Notes: generated by a model from the sequence alone, not told the origin. A DNA stretch of 64,000 nt from Ahaetulla prasina (GCF_028640845.1 NC_080541.1:7594935-7658934); one strand, 5' to 3'; shown: positions 37,345-48,429, counted from the first letter of the stretch. Numbers and translations are program-made.

Positions 37345-37435
37345 TCCCCAATCTGACCGCCGTTTCCCCCGACAATGAGAATGGGCGTTGGCTTACCTGA
37401 ACGCCCCTTCTAGGAGAGGGGGGAACGGCGGTCAG
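37345..37435 (+). repeat. DIRS internal complementary region
   Basis: The piece tccccaatctgaccgccg through cgacaatgaga is the complement of the left end of the element. The piece atgggcgttggcttacctga through gaacggcggtcag is the complement of the right end. Their joint at about 37381 shows where the two termini meet in the circular intermediate. Confidence 0.9.
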
Positions 37436-37543
37436 TCCCTCCCTTATGCAGTCGGCCGACTGAGGATTGGGACCGTCGGGGTGGGGGACCACTAATTCTT
37501 TCTCATTTCAGCACGACACTCCAGTCTGCAGTCAACTCCTCGC

Positions 37544-37647
37544 CGAAAAGCTGGAAGGCTACAGGAGGCGGAGCTACTAAAAGTTTTTGCAGACTCGGTC
37601 CTACGGCAAGCCAGAGGATTTTCCCCAATCTGACCGCCGTTTCCCCC
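37544..37647 (-). repeat. DIRS right inverted terminal repeat
   Basis: Reverse complement of 31837-31940 over 104 bases. The outer extension ctctcctagaaggggcgttc through gccaacgcccatt (37648-37685) is the unique right end, copied again in the internal complementary region. Confidence 0.93.
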
Positions 37648-38856
37648 TCTCCTAGAAGGGGCGTTCAGGTAAGCCAACGCCCATTTGCAAGAGCGGCGGA
37701 CAAATGTGCCCGCCACTCGCACAAATGGAGCGTATGTGCTTCCCCACTGTTCACACAAGTGAGGATGCGCGCACATGTTTGCCTGCCACTTCCATGGCCC
37801 AGTTCAGAACGGCTCAAGGCCCGGAGGTGGGCTGCAGCCAGGAGGCTGCTATAGATTATGATGAAATGGAGAAAATACTGATTTATGACTGCCAGACTGA
37901 TGTGTGATTTGAAATTTAACTATTGATTAGCTTTTGTAATGTAGTAGTAGTAGTTTTTGTGTTTGAAACATAATTATTTCAGTAAATTGTAAAGGGCAGA
38001 TTAATGAAGGGTGAAAAGAAACAGCAGCAGGACTGTGCCGTAATAGTCTGCCTGTGCTAGTTTCTAAGCCTTGCTTTTTTATTTTATCTTGTATGTTAGG
38101 AGTAGATTTCTAGAGACTTAAAAAAGATGAGCAAACTGCAGAATACATATTTTTTGTAGCCCCATTTTTTATTAATCCCAAACCCCCAAGTTCAGAGTCC
38201 CGAGACTCTATGGCACTACTCGCCAAATTTAGTATTTTTTTGTTGTCAAAATAAGCAAACGTTTCTCCTGTTTCTCTGTGGTAAATTTATCTCAAGTGAT
38301 AGCCCACAAATTTTGCCTTTGTCACTTTCAGTAATACCACTATTTTGTCCCTTCCTCAGGATGCGATAGCTGGATAAATTAAACCAAATTCAGTCTAAAC
38401 ATCTGGCTGACTGTGCGCCAACCATAATAACATTATTAATTAGTTGTTGGCCATGAAGAAGTTCTTAAATCTGCCTTAAAAGGAAAAAAAATGATCTGAG
38501 CCACATTTATTAGTGATTTGACCAAGCTATTATATTAACTTGAGAATGAAAATGATTTTCAATTAAATCTTCTTAACCTCTCTGCATTTAGCCAATAAAA
38601 TAACATGTTTTAATATCAAAATTCTAGCTGAGGTTTGAGGTTCCTTAGCCATAATGGTTCTCCTAGTAATGTTTTTTTTAACTGTGCAGTATCCAGACTA
38701 GAAATACGTCCAACTGGCATTTAGCCCCTTCGGTCTTCAGTACATTTTCCACAAATTAAATAACTCTCTGGTTCTAACAGCTATAGTAGACTTTCCATTT
38801 GTGCTGGATGATTGATTATTTCTGCTCAATCTCTGACTGATTTCTCCTGGTGACAG

Positions 38857-38989
38857 GCTATCACACCTCAGTCTTCGGAGTCTTCAGTGACTGCCTTTTG
38901 GATAAATTGCCAGGAATAAAGACTTCTGGTTGTACAGTGGAAGTCATTCCATCTTTACCTAGGTTGCAGATCAGTACTTCATTACCCAG
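38857..38989 (+). CDS. TRAPPC9: TRAPPC9 exon
   Basis: The acceptor is ggtgacag and the donor gtaaga. It reads [20 protein letters not shown], then [20 protein letters not shown] and TSLP, ending two bases into an arginine codon. It is separated from the previous exon by the 7.8-kb intron that holds the DIRS retrotransposon. The reading frame is unaffected. Confidence 0.96.
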
Positions 38990-40292
38990 GTAAGAATTCT
39001 GATGGTCGGTTTTCAAGTTGGCAAACTTTGAGTATGTTTCTCAATATCTGAAGAACTATTAGACTAGTAATATGTGCCTACTAATTGAATGTATTGTTTT
39101 GTTAAAGTAATGATGATTTAATAGCTGACCAGCTGCTGTAAGGCTGTAAACCGAGATGATGCAATGAGAATGAGTCAGCAAAGTTATCACTTTCAGAGGC
39201 TATCTATATAGGGGTGGCCATGTGAGAGTGTCTCTCCTCATGTTCTATCTCCATTGTAGTTCTCCATGTCTTTTCTCTCTGTGTGTGCTTCCTGTTATAG
39301 ATGAAGATTGATTGATTGCCTGAATTTGCTTAGTACGTATATATATATAGAAGTCTTGTACATAAACCACTGTTTGAAAAACCTCTATGTACTGCATTTT
39401 GCTCCTGGATTATCTCAAACTAGCAGTCACACTGTGCACACTCTGACATGTTTAAAACACAAACTCTTTTTCCTTTTTTAAAAATAAATCAGAATAATTA
39501 CACATGCTTCTTCTTTAATATTAAAAAAAAAGGTTCATTGAAATAGCACCTTTTCTATTTTTCTTCAACTTCTGTTCCTGCGCTTTTTGCTTGTTCCCAT
39601 GATCTTTCTTTCTTTTTTTTCTTCCTTACTTTATATTAGTTGGCGCTAGTTTTTCCTCTTCTTTAAAAGTTTTAATAAAAATTATACAAAAAAAGGGAAC
39701 AAAAATATCTTAACCTGTCACCTAAATGTTAAGGGTTGATAGAGAGGGAAAGTGCCCGAGGGAGAGCTTATTTTCTCTCAAACCAGATTTTAAATAATGA
39801 AATTGTACTTGCCCCAGTGCTGTATTATAAATCATTTTAAAATGGATGAGTCTTTCAAATGCAATATAGTTGAGTCCTGCTACTTTGAGATAAATAAAAA
39901 AAAGTTATTTATAAGTGGAGCCTTTAGTGATTGCAATGAGAAAATTATCTTGACTGTATCCGTGGTTCATGCATGGATTTATGCTCTTACAGTGAGATTT
40001 CTCTTGCTTACCTCTGCAGCCTCCAGCTTTGCTCTGGGGGGAGTCCTACAAATATTGGAAACATGTTTTGGGGCAATTTTCTCTGCTTGTTTTTATTATT
40101 ATTATTAATATTAATATTCATCCTGAATTGAATGTTCAGCATGGTTTTCTTTTAAAACCTGCTTGAAACTGTATTTAGAAAGGGATTCTAAATGACTGGT
40201 CAAAGTCAGGTCTAAGAATAAAGTGCACTTTGTAAAGAACAGTTGTGTCTATGCTTATGTGTACGAGTCTGTGTTTTGTGTGTGTATATATG

Positions 40293-40651
40293 CAGGTAAT
40301 CCTCAACAACAGTTCATTTAGTGACCATTCAAAGTTGCAATGACAAGTGAGTTATGACCATTTTTTTACACTTAATGACCATTGCAGCATCCCCATGGTC
40401 ACATTTGGATGCTTGACAACCGGTTCATATTTATGACGGTTGCTGTGACCCAGGGTCATGTGATCGTACTTTGCAACCTGATGAGCAAAGTCAACGAGGA
40501 AGCCAGATTCACTTAACCCTAGTTATTCATTTAACAACTGCAAAAAATGTGGCAAAAAAGTCATAAAATGGGACGAAACTCACTGAACAAACGTCTCACT
40601 TAGCAACCTAAATTCTGGGCTCAGTCGTGTTCAAAAGTTGACGACTACCTG
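40293..40651. mobile_element. Tigger-like palindromic element
   Basis: It starts caggtaatcctcaacaacag and ends agttgacgactacctg. The flanks are tatatg on both sides, but the site is itself TA/TG rich, so the exact duplication cannot be assigned. The interior is the usual family text (gtcatgtgatcgtactttgc). Confidence 0.78.
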
Positions 40652-41257
40652 TATATGTATATATGTATATATACATGTGTGTGAGTGTGTGTGTTTGAGT
40701 ATGTATATGTATGTATGTGTGCGTGTGTATGAGAAATAATAAATTTTTCTATACTGTTCCCTCGGTGAGCTGTGTAATTACAGTAGCTCATACGTGTTTT
40801 TGACTTTTTTGTTAATTTATTTTGGAGGGTTAAAATGCTTGTTTCTCTGTGCTAAATTTACCTCAGAAGGATAAGCAATGCCTTGAATTTATCCCAGTTA
40901 GTTTTGAGTGTTAACACTTTTGTCAGTTCTCAGGGGCAGAAGTTAACTTTAATTGTATCTTTCTTTATCACGGTTCACAACGAAGTTTCACTTAGTTTGC
41001 ACTTGAGATTCCAAAATAAAATTCCCTACACCTGCCCCTACCCACAGTTGTAGCTCATGCGGTCCCCATCTTCAGGTGAGGCAGGTGAAGAACTGTAATA
41101 GTAGTGCCGAACTGATTGTGGTTAAACATTTCTTCTGCCATTAGAGCGATTGTTTTTGGCTTGATCTTTTTTCCTCCATCACCCCCATGTTATTAATAAT
41201 GTTCATATATTAGGTGATACCATTTATTAATACTTTAAAAACATATAGCGATATGTG

Positions 41258-41474
41258 AGACATCCGGTTTGGTATAATGGCGAAGGCATCAGCTAGAAAC
41301 AGGGAGACCGTGAGTTCTAGTCCCACCTTGGGTGCGATGCCTGCTGGATGACTTGGGCCAGTCACACTTTCTCAGCCCTAGAAAGCAGACAATGGCAAAT
41401 CATTTCTGAAAAAGCTTGCTAAGAAAACTGCAAGGACTTGTCCAGTCTCAAGGAATTGGACACAACTGAATGGA
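41258..41474 (+). mobile_element. Sauria-type SINE with BovB-like tail
   Basis: The tRNA-like head has gaccgtgagttctagtccca (B box). The tail gtctcaaggaattggacaca then actgaatgg resembles the BovB LINE 3' end shared by squamate Sauria SINEs. This supports a squamate source. Confidence 0.72.
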
Positions 41475-41572
41475 AAGAAAAGCTATCTATGAATGTATTG
41501 TAAATAATATATGGATTCATTTTCTAATGATGGATTCATTACCTACTGGTATCTCTCCTATCATTTTTGAAG

Positions 41573-41736
41573 GTCTGCTCGTACACTTCAGCCTTCTTCG
41601 GGGGATGAAATTACCACCAGCGTGTCTGTCCAGCTGTACAACGGAGAGACTCAGCCACTCATCATTAAACTGGAAAATATTGGAACAGAACCTCTGGAGA
41701 AGCTGGAGGTTACATCAAAAATGGTCAACATAAAAG
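41573..41736 (+). CDS. TRAPPC9: TRAPPC9 exon
   Basis: The acceptor is tttttgaag and the donor gttaat. After completing arginine it reads [20 protein letters not shown], then [20 protein letters not shown] and [14 protein letters not shown], leaving one base. The block [16 protein letters not shown] is highly conserved. A Sauria-type SINE ends about 100 bases upstream. Confidence 0.96.
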
Positions 41737-42103
41737 GTTAATATTCTTGTTTTTCCCAACTGCTATTAAATCACTTCTGCTCCCCCGCCCCCATGCCCAA
41801 TCTGCTGGACTGTTCTTTCCGTTTCTGATCTTTTTTGTCCTTTCCGTTTTCTTTTTCTAATTGGAATTGCATTTCCTATACACTCTGTTGCTTTCCTAGA
41901 ATCAGTTGAAGACCATAACCCTTTAACTTCTCCATGGCTGTGTTTTGTTTATTGTATTTATTGTTTGCAGTTTGTTTTCCTGTGATAGAGCAATTCTGGC
42001 AACTGTTTAGAAATCTAAATTTCTTTGAAATCTGTTTTCTCTTAAAATCTGTCTAAATGATGTATACAGTCGATTTTCTTTTAAGGTGAGGGGGAGAGGT
42101 ATT

Positions 42104-42406
42104 ACCATATTTTTTGGACTATAAGATGCACCGGAGTACAAGACGCACTGAGATTTTGAAGAGGAAAACAAGAAAAAAAAATCATTTTTGGCCTCCGTGC
42201 GTCCAATTTTTGCCCTCCCCAGCCCCCAGCAGCACTCTGCAGGCCTCCCAAACCCTCTGCGCATCCAGTTTTTGCCAAAAACGGGACCTATGTGGTGGGG
42301 TTTCAGGAAGCCAAAAATGGCCGAATTCAGTCTATAAGATGCACCGACATTACCACCCTCTTTTAGGGAGGGGAAAAGTGCTTCTTATACTCCGAAAAGT
42401 ATGGTA
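42104..42406. mobile_element. MITE with ends ACCATATTTTTTGGACTATAAG
   Basis: The left end tattttttggactataagat and right end cttatactccgaaaagtatg are inverted repeats with flanking TA. The internal words gatgcaccg occur in both halves. This is a dispersed vertebrate MITE of the Tc1/mariner type as judged from the ends. Confidence 0.65.
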
Positions 42407-43055
42407 CATTTTATCATGGCCCCATGTACTTCCACCATCCACTTGGAGGGGAGGGATTTCCCTATTTGGCATACAACATATATATTGTGTGGTGTTTTCA
42501 GTTACAATAACCATCATGATGTAGTACATAATTGATTTTATTCTTGTTAGGAATCTCCAGATGTTCATAGTCAGATCTTATTACATGGGACTCAGACCCA
42601 TTAAGCTCTATCTCTCTTGAACTTAAAGAGAAGTTATACCATATAAGATATATAAGACTATGAGATAAAGATGGTACATTATGCCATGTGGTCTATTGGT
42701 GGACTGTAGATTCCATTCTGATAGACTGTATATATTTCTTCCTGAAGAGCACTTCACTGCTGAACAGCAAAACCTGATTAGTTTCTAAAGTAATTTATAT
42801 GTTTTATTTACTTAATAAATGTATATGCTACTCCTCTCACAGTTTTCAGTGTGCCGTATGTAGTCATGTAAAGATTATCCGTGAGTTCAGTTCCCTGTAA
42901 TTGGCTTGAACCTCATAGAATAAGATTTGGCTATATGCATTCAATGATTCCTATAAGGATAAAGCAGATTATTTTATGTCTTTTAAATCACCACAGTTTG
43001 AATCCAGTACTCATTTCCTCACCTTTCCCACAGATTAAGAGACATCTTCCTTTGT

Positions 43056-43148
43056 AAATAGAATTAGAATTAGAATTAGAAATAGAATAGAATAGAATAG
43101 AATAGAATAGAATAGAATAGAATAGAATAGAATAGAATAGAATAGAAT
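43056..43148. repeat. (GAATA)n microsatellite at LINE 3' end
   Basis: About 13 perfect units adjoin attctttattggccaaatgt, which is the complement of the LINE terminus ggccaataaagaat. The outer units gaattagaattagaa are variants. Confidence 0.93.
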
Positions 43149-43870
43149 AATTCTTTATTGGCCAAATGTGATTAGACACACAAAGAATTTGTCTCCGGTA
43201 CAGAAGCTGTCAGTGTACATACAAACAAAAAGTGGTAAACCATGATCATAATCATAAAATACAATCATCATAAATCATATGATACAACATCCAGTGATAG
43301 TCACAGGATACTAAATAAGCAATCAACATAAATCATAATTGGATACTAATGAAAGCCATCAACATAAACCAAAAGATACAAACAACAAAGTTATAGTCAT
43401 AAGAAGCTAAAGAAATAGGTAATAGGAAAGATGTGAAAAATGCTAGTAATCTATCCCTACTAGATGGATTGACATTCCAGGGCATAAGACAAGTGTTGTG
43501 GGAATTTGTTGCTTAGCAAAGTGATGGCATGATGGAAAAAAACTGTCTTTGTGTCTGGTTGTTTTGGCGTGCAGTACCCTGTAGCAGGGGTTTTCAACCT
43601 TGGTCCCTTTAAGACTTGTGGACTTCAACTCCCAGAGTCCCTCAGCCAGTTTTGCCAGTTTTCCAGTTTTGCCAGTTTTCAACTCCCAGAGTCCCTCAGC
43701 CAGTTTTGCTGGCTGAGGGACTCTGGGAGTTGAAGTCCACAAGTCTTAAAGGGACCAAGGTTGGAGACCCCTGCCCTATAGCGTCGTCTTGAGGGAAGAA
43801 GTTGAAACAGTTTATGTCTAGGATATGAGGAATCTGTAGATATTTTCACAGCCCTCTTTTTTTTTTTAAT
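43149..43870 (-). pseudogene. CR1/Rex-like LINE 3' region, split by a MITE
   Basis: The 3' UTR text (ttattggccaaatgtgatta on the + strand) and the coding end match 23362-23800. The C-terminal words include SFFPSCHHFAKQ and, beyond the MITE, RAVKISTDSSYPRHKLFQLL. The element is truncated at about 43870 and interrupted by 43585-43773. Confidence 0.82.
43585..43773. mobile_element. hAT MITE with internal expansion, inside a LINE
   Basis: The ends are caggggttttcaaccttggt and accaaggttggagacccctg. The TSD is CCCTGTAG (43577-43584) versus CCCTATAG (43774-43781), one mismatch. The left arm has the segment caactcccagagtccctcag twice with an intervening gttttgccagttttc repeat. Confidence 0.85.
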
Positions 43871-44577
43871 CATGCTTTCTTGCTAAGGAGCAGTTGGGTA
43901 TTAAAATAAATGGCACGCCTGCACGGGGAAATTTTAGCTCTTAATGTAACTGTCATTCATGCAGACATAAAGACAAATTTCAATTTGAATACTACAGCAG
44001 GATGGATTGAAGGCTCTTGTGCTTTACAAGCAGGGAGATTTATCTGCACTAATAAATGTCCTTTTTAAAATCTCGCAATAGGCAATTTTAGACATGTTTT
44101 AAATATATCACATACTGTGAAGAATTTCAAGTTCGTTCTAGGATGGTTTTGACTAACCCTAACCCTCCAAAACTATATTCTGAGTTGAAATATAGGAATC
44201 ATCATTCTTATTACCTTGGATGGAAGTAGAAGACTTATGTTTATGGAGACTGACCATATACAACTAAAGAACAAAAGTCAAGAACTGGCATTTCAAATCT
44301 TCTGATACTAAACATAATATAGACTTACAGTTTTAAATGTTTTATGGAAATCTAATTCAGCATCAGATGAAGCTTAATTTTAGAGTACATTCTAAGTCAA
44401 CAATTTTTATATTCTGTTACCTGTTACTTTCCCAATTTGTTCTTGAAAATAGTGGATATATTGTATTTACCTTATCGTAGCTCTTTTTGTTGCATTACAG
44501 AAATATTGAAGGATGATGGAAAACATTTTTTTTTTAATTTCCCGAGAAAATATTTAAAAATATCAACATCTCTGCAA

Positions 44578-44661
44578 AAGCAGGAGTATGTGTATTTAAT
44601 GTTGGATTATTTTATTGAAAAGCAGGAGTATGTGTATTTAATGTTGGATTATTTTATTGAA
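44578..44661 (+). repeat. Perfect 42-bp tandem repeat near a 3' splice site
   Basis: The unit aagcaggagtatgtgtattt then aatgttggattattttattgaa occurs twice without a mismatch, ending 45 bases before the exon at 44707. It spans the expected branch-point zone and duplicates any branch point in it. Confidence 0.95.
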
Positions 44662-44706
44662 GGGATATCCATTAATTGTGTTTCCGTTTACATGTTTTTA
44701 TTTTAG

Positions 44707-44859
44707 GAAAACTGTTCGGTGACTTCTTGAGTTGGAATCTAGAAGATACACTCTCTCAGTTTCCTTTAAAGCCGGGAAGTGTTGCTGTATTTACTGTATA
44801 TATTAAAGTCAAGCTTGATTTCTCCTGTCACGAAAATCTCCTGCAAGATCTGAATGATG
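44707..44859 (+). CDS. TRAPPC9: TRAPPC9 exon
   Basis: The acceptor is tattttag and the donor gtgggt. It reads [20 protein letters not shown], then [20 protein letters not shown] and [11 protein letters not shown], leaving one base. The motif [16 protein letters not shown] identifies it. A perfect 42-bp tandem repeat ends 45 bases before this exon, in the region where the branch point should lie (see the separate entry). Confidence 0.96.
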
Positions 44860-46310
44860 GTGGGTTTGAAGTTTTGTCTAATACCAACGGCTACATTTTA
44901 ATTTTGAATAGGCTTCTCTAATTTAATATATATTATTAATATTTGTTTTTATATTTTGGATGTGGTTTTTAGATTCGCTGTTTTAATAGTTTGTTGTTAA
45001 TTCTTTTATATCTGGAAAATTATCATACCTTGCCCTATGTACATTTCTGAACTGGGAAAACAATCAAGGTGTGATAATTTCCCAAATATAAAGGACTAGC
45101 AACTCAGGGCAGGGCACAACAAATGATAAAAGCAGTGGTTCACTGTTGCGTTACAAACCTTTGTCTGCTTTGTAACTGGATCATGATATTGCACGTTCAT
45201 ATGAAAAAGGTAAAAATTGCATTGCCATGGTGTAATGCTGCCATTATCATTTTGATGAAGGCATCCCATCCTACCGAAGCCTCTTTGTAATTTCTTTTAA
45301 AAATCATGGTTCATTCACACTCAGTGGAGAGTTCCATAAAGAGTACATAAACATCATAGCACATAATGGGAGGTAATGGACTTCGGTTCTTACTCCTCCT
45401 GTCTGTGTGTTGAGAGCAAAAAAACAAAGAGAAAAAAAACTATAAAATGATAGGATGGACTGCATTTGTCTATATATTTGAAATTGGCTTCCTTCTCTGC
45501 TTGAATTATGAACTGTTTGGTATTGTACTGTTATAAATGCCATAAATTGTGGTAACTGTGGACTAGATGAGCCATTTTTAATTTCCCCCCAGAACTCTTT
45601 AAAACCACCCTACTCTAGAAATTCATAGTACAATGCGAAGAAATGTTACTTAGGAGAACACAGTAATAAGAAATGCCACGCGCTACATTAACTAAAATTA
45701 CCATATTTGGGAGCTGAAAGGTGTGAATAATTTTCATTGTCGTCTATAAAACATATATATAGCTTATTTGTTTTTAAACATACATGATTTTCATTTTACT
45801 AAACACGTAAATGGAATTTACATTAAAATAATTGTAACAAGGCCAATAAAACAGTAAACACCATCATGTGTAAAATTAAGAATAATAAAATCAATGGTTA
45901 CGAGGAAGGACTGCAGTTAGGCTGATAGGGGGGAAAAATGTTTTGCAAATAAAAATCTTTAACTGAAATCTCTTCTCACTGGAAAGACAATTCTACTTTT
46001 TTAAAACAATGTCCTCTAAAATGCTGCCAAGTAAATAAGCAGAAGGTTTTTCCAGAATGCAAAATCTCAGAGGCTCACATAGAAGCAGAGAGCTTTCCAG
46101 TAACTTGCTCTTAAAGTGCTTCAGAACCTATGGAACAAATGCAACTCCCTGAACAGGTTGATAGATGATAATTGGCCACTAGAGTCCAACTTGGAAAGGC
46201 TTGGGGAAAAGACAAGAAATATTAGTCCTGGTTTTCCATCCCAGCCAATCGTTAGCTCAACCAGTTCATCTTTACGAGAAAATTGCAATAGTTGTGTAAA
46301 ACTCATCACC

Positions 46311-46929
46311 TGTTGTGACCCAGGCCCAAGTGGGTAGTAGTAAACACAATCAGTTCAAAAACAAACAGACTATTAGAACAGCTGAGAATTAACTTATTCT
46401 CAGCGTCGTCCAAACTAAATCAAAGCAAATTCTTCATAACACAATTCTTCAGTCTTATCACCAACCTTGGTTTAATTAGGCAAACTGCCAAAGGCTTTTC
46501 TTGGCAAAAGTTCAAAAGCAGAAGAAGCTGACAAGAAATAAATGCAGCAAGACAAAGCTAACAACGTTGTTGTTGAGCAAAAAGCTCAAACGCCGTTGCT
46601 GGTCTTTTAAGCCTTATGAGAGGGGCCAATCATCTCTTGGCCTATTCCCGAGTTGTTCTCTTAGATTGAGCTGCTCTTGCCTTCTAGCAGCTCTTCTCAT
46701 GCGTGCATTAGGAACAGGCTCCTCCTGTTCCTCTGCTTCACTACTGTCAGTCTCTGGAGGTTCTGGAGTCCGCACATCACTCCCAGATGGCCTTGGCCCC
46801 ATCTCTGCCTCTGATGCAGAGTCCTCATCTGGGCCTTCCCCAGCCTCCAGGACTGGCCCACGTTCTTCCTCAGCCTCATCGCTGTCCGCCTCCATTGCCA
46901 GCTCCTCAGGCTGCTGATGGACCACAACA
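46311..46929 (-). mobile_element. Solo LTR (family 1), perfect 5-bp TSD
   Basis: On the - strand it begins TGTTGTGGTCCATCAGC and ends CTGGGTCACAACA. It has a perfect TSD TCACC at 46306-46310 and 46930-46934. Its first third encodes an acidic-then-basic peptide, DSDEAEEERGPVLEAGEGPD and later EPVPNARMRRAARRQEQL. It is 619 bp long, with no internal region. It is the best-preserved member in the window. Confidence 0.9.
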
Positions 46930-47605
46930 TCACCCAGAAGGGCCTGGTAATCCCATGAATTTAGCAGCAAAAGTCCTGATGAGGTTTCTTGCTTGCTATT
47001 AGCTCCTTTACGGGAAGGCCAGGGTGGCATCACTTGGTCATTGCAACCATCAGTGTTTGGAAGGACAGTTTTGGGCTGTGAAACCTTAGCAGTTCTGCAT
47101 CAAAGAGGGCTTGGCTTTTCAGTTACTCTTCAGCATTTTTCCCCATGTAGACATTCAGAGTCCAAACTGCCTGGTTTATATTTTCTCATGATAAAAGTAA
47201 GTCCATATTTGTTTAGCCTTCAGTCTGGTTTGGGTGAAATTTTCTGAAATTAGTGGATTAAGCTAGTTTAACCTTTATTGATGCCAGCCTAATGGAACGA
47301 TACAAAGAAACTGGGTAGGGGGTCTTGGAACCTTGTCAGTTGTCCATGCATCAGGAGGGTAGCTGTCCAAATCAAAGCAGAACATTGATGTGCAGTAAGA
47401 AGAAACAGGGAAATATTTCCCCCCCCCTGGGATTCATATAGGAGAGACACTTGGGGACTGGGTTGGAATGCTGCTGCCCATTCCAGTCCTAGTCTCCCTC
47501 TCACCTTCCTCTTGGTCACAAGACCCAAAGCGGGACTAATATGAACATCTTGAAAAGAAAGAACTCCAGAAGGTGTATTCCAGAACAAGGCTTTGCCTAC
47601 CTTGC

Positions 47606-48194
47606 TGTAGTGACTCCGGCCCCCGAGCCTGTCCTCATGAAGGAAGATGACTCTGAAAGTGATGGGGAGGAGCTGGCAAGGCCTCCCTCTCCAGGACCCT
47701 CCTTTCTGGCAATGCCTCAGGTTCCAGCTGAAGGCCAGGAAGAAGGCATGTTGGAGCATCCACTAATAGGGAGTGATGAAGATCAATCTTGGGTTGATCC
47801 CAGGCAGCGTCGGAGGGAGAGGCGTGCGCAGCAAAGGAAGAGGTGTGGCAGGGCCAGAGATTGCTGAGTCATTGAGCCACGCCCCACAGGGGATAAAAGT
47901 GGGTGGGGTTGCTCTGCAGTCTCTGTGACGGACAAAAACTGTACATCGTGAGCTTCGGATATTTTTCGGACTTAAGGCTTGAACTTCTGATTATTCATGG
48001 AACTCTTGGTTGCCCCAGCAACGGACTGCAGCTACGCTGACTCCTGGAGGTGATAAGAAACTTGGCAGGCATTTGGAGAGTAGCTGCCAGAACTTTTATC
48101 TGCCAAAGGAAACCAGGTCGGCTTGTAAGAATAAATTACTGGCAGACGTCATTCATTCGTGTGTTTTTCCTGGATGAGGTGGGGGGACAGAACA
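47606..48194 (+). mobile_element. Solo LTR (family 2)
   Basis: It begins TGTAGTGACTCCGGCC and ends GGGGGGACAGAACA. The TSD is CTTGC (47601-47605) versus CTTGT (48195-48199), one mismatch. A TATA-like ggggataaaagtgggtgg is near 47890 and an AATAAA near 48131. The 5' part is open and encodes EDDSESDGEELARPPSPGPS and later RQRRRERRAQQRKR, similar in style to family 1. Confidence 0.85.
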
Positions 48195-48429
48195 CTTGTT
48201 TAGTTTTCCTGTAACACACTCCTTCCACTGTATTGATGCCAGACGCAAGGAACCAAAAACGACGGCAAATTTCTCCGAGTAGCTTCTTTATTCGGGGTTG
48301 CCCTTAGGCAGGAATCTTGCTAGACTAAAGCACAGGCTGCATAACTATCAGATATACCCGGTGCGAGGGTTAGGATGGGTTCCTTCTGGGCCTCTTTCTA
48401 GATAGTAAAGATTCAAGGCTGATTTCAGT

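Larger units (their letters stand above)
31826..37685 (+). mobile_element. DIRS-type tyrosine-recombinase retrotransposon, 5.9 kb
   Basis: DIRS elements replicate through a circular intermediate and integrate with a tyrosine recombinase, without target duplication. Here a 104-bp inverted terminal repeat is present at 31837-31940 and 37544-37647, with no differences seen by eye. Between the recombinase region and the right repeat lies an internal complementary region (37345-37435). Its left half is the complement of the left end (31826-31862) and its right half the complement of the right end (37632-37685). This structure is diagnostic for the DIRS1-like order and defines the ends to within a few bases. 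Inside are gag-like, reverse transcriptase, RNase H and recombinase regions, all frameshifted. I did not recognise a DNA methyltransferase domain. It is inserted in an older hAT copy. Confidence 0.93.
31721..37848. mobile_element. hAT element interrupted by DIRS
   Basis: The left piece starts cagagttccccagtcttttt (31721). The right piece resumes after 37685 and ends near aggtgggctgcagccaggag. The flanks CTGTAGAT (31713-31720) and CTATAGAT (37849-37856) differ by one base, as expected for an old hAT target duplication. The interior words caagtgcgcatgtgtgtgca and gaggatgcgcgcacatgttt fit the GC-rich members of this group. Confidence 0.6.
31065..38856 (+). other. TRAPPC9: Intron, 7.8 kb, with DIRS element
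   Basis: It contains a decayed Tigger-like element, then a hAT element (31721-37848) split by a complete DIRS retrotransposon (31826-37685). Nothing was recognised in 31070-31275 or 37860-38850. Confidence 0.85.
38990..41572 (+). other. TRAPPC9: Intron, 2.6 kb
   Basis: It contains a Tigger-like element, a short (TG/TA) region (40655-40730) and a Sauria-type SINE. Nothing was recognised in 38990-40290 or 40740-41250. Confidence 0.7.
41737..44706 (+). other. TRAPPC9: Intron, 3.0 kb
   Basis: It contains a Tc1/mariner-like MITE, a LINE 3' end with GAATA array and an inserted hAT MITE, and a 42-bp tandem repeat. Nothing was recognised in 41740-42100, 42410-43050 or 43875-44570. Confidence 0.7.

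Noticed and set aside
37704..37907. 67-codon frame after the DIRS element
   Set aside because: It spans the right piece of the interrupted hAT element and unique intron; no domain or splice support.
44150..44170. Telomere-like aaccctaaccctcc
   Set aside because: Only two units; too short to be an interstitial telomere site.
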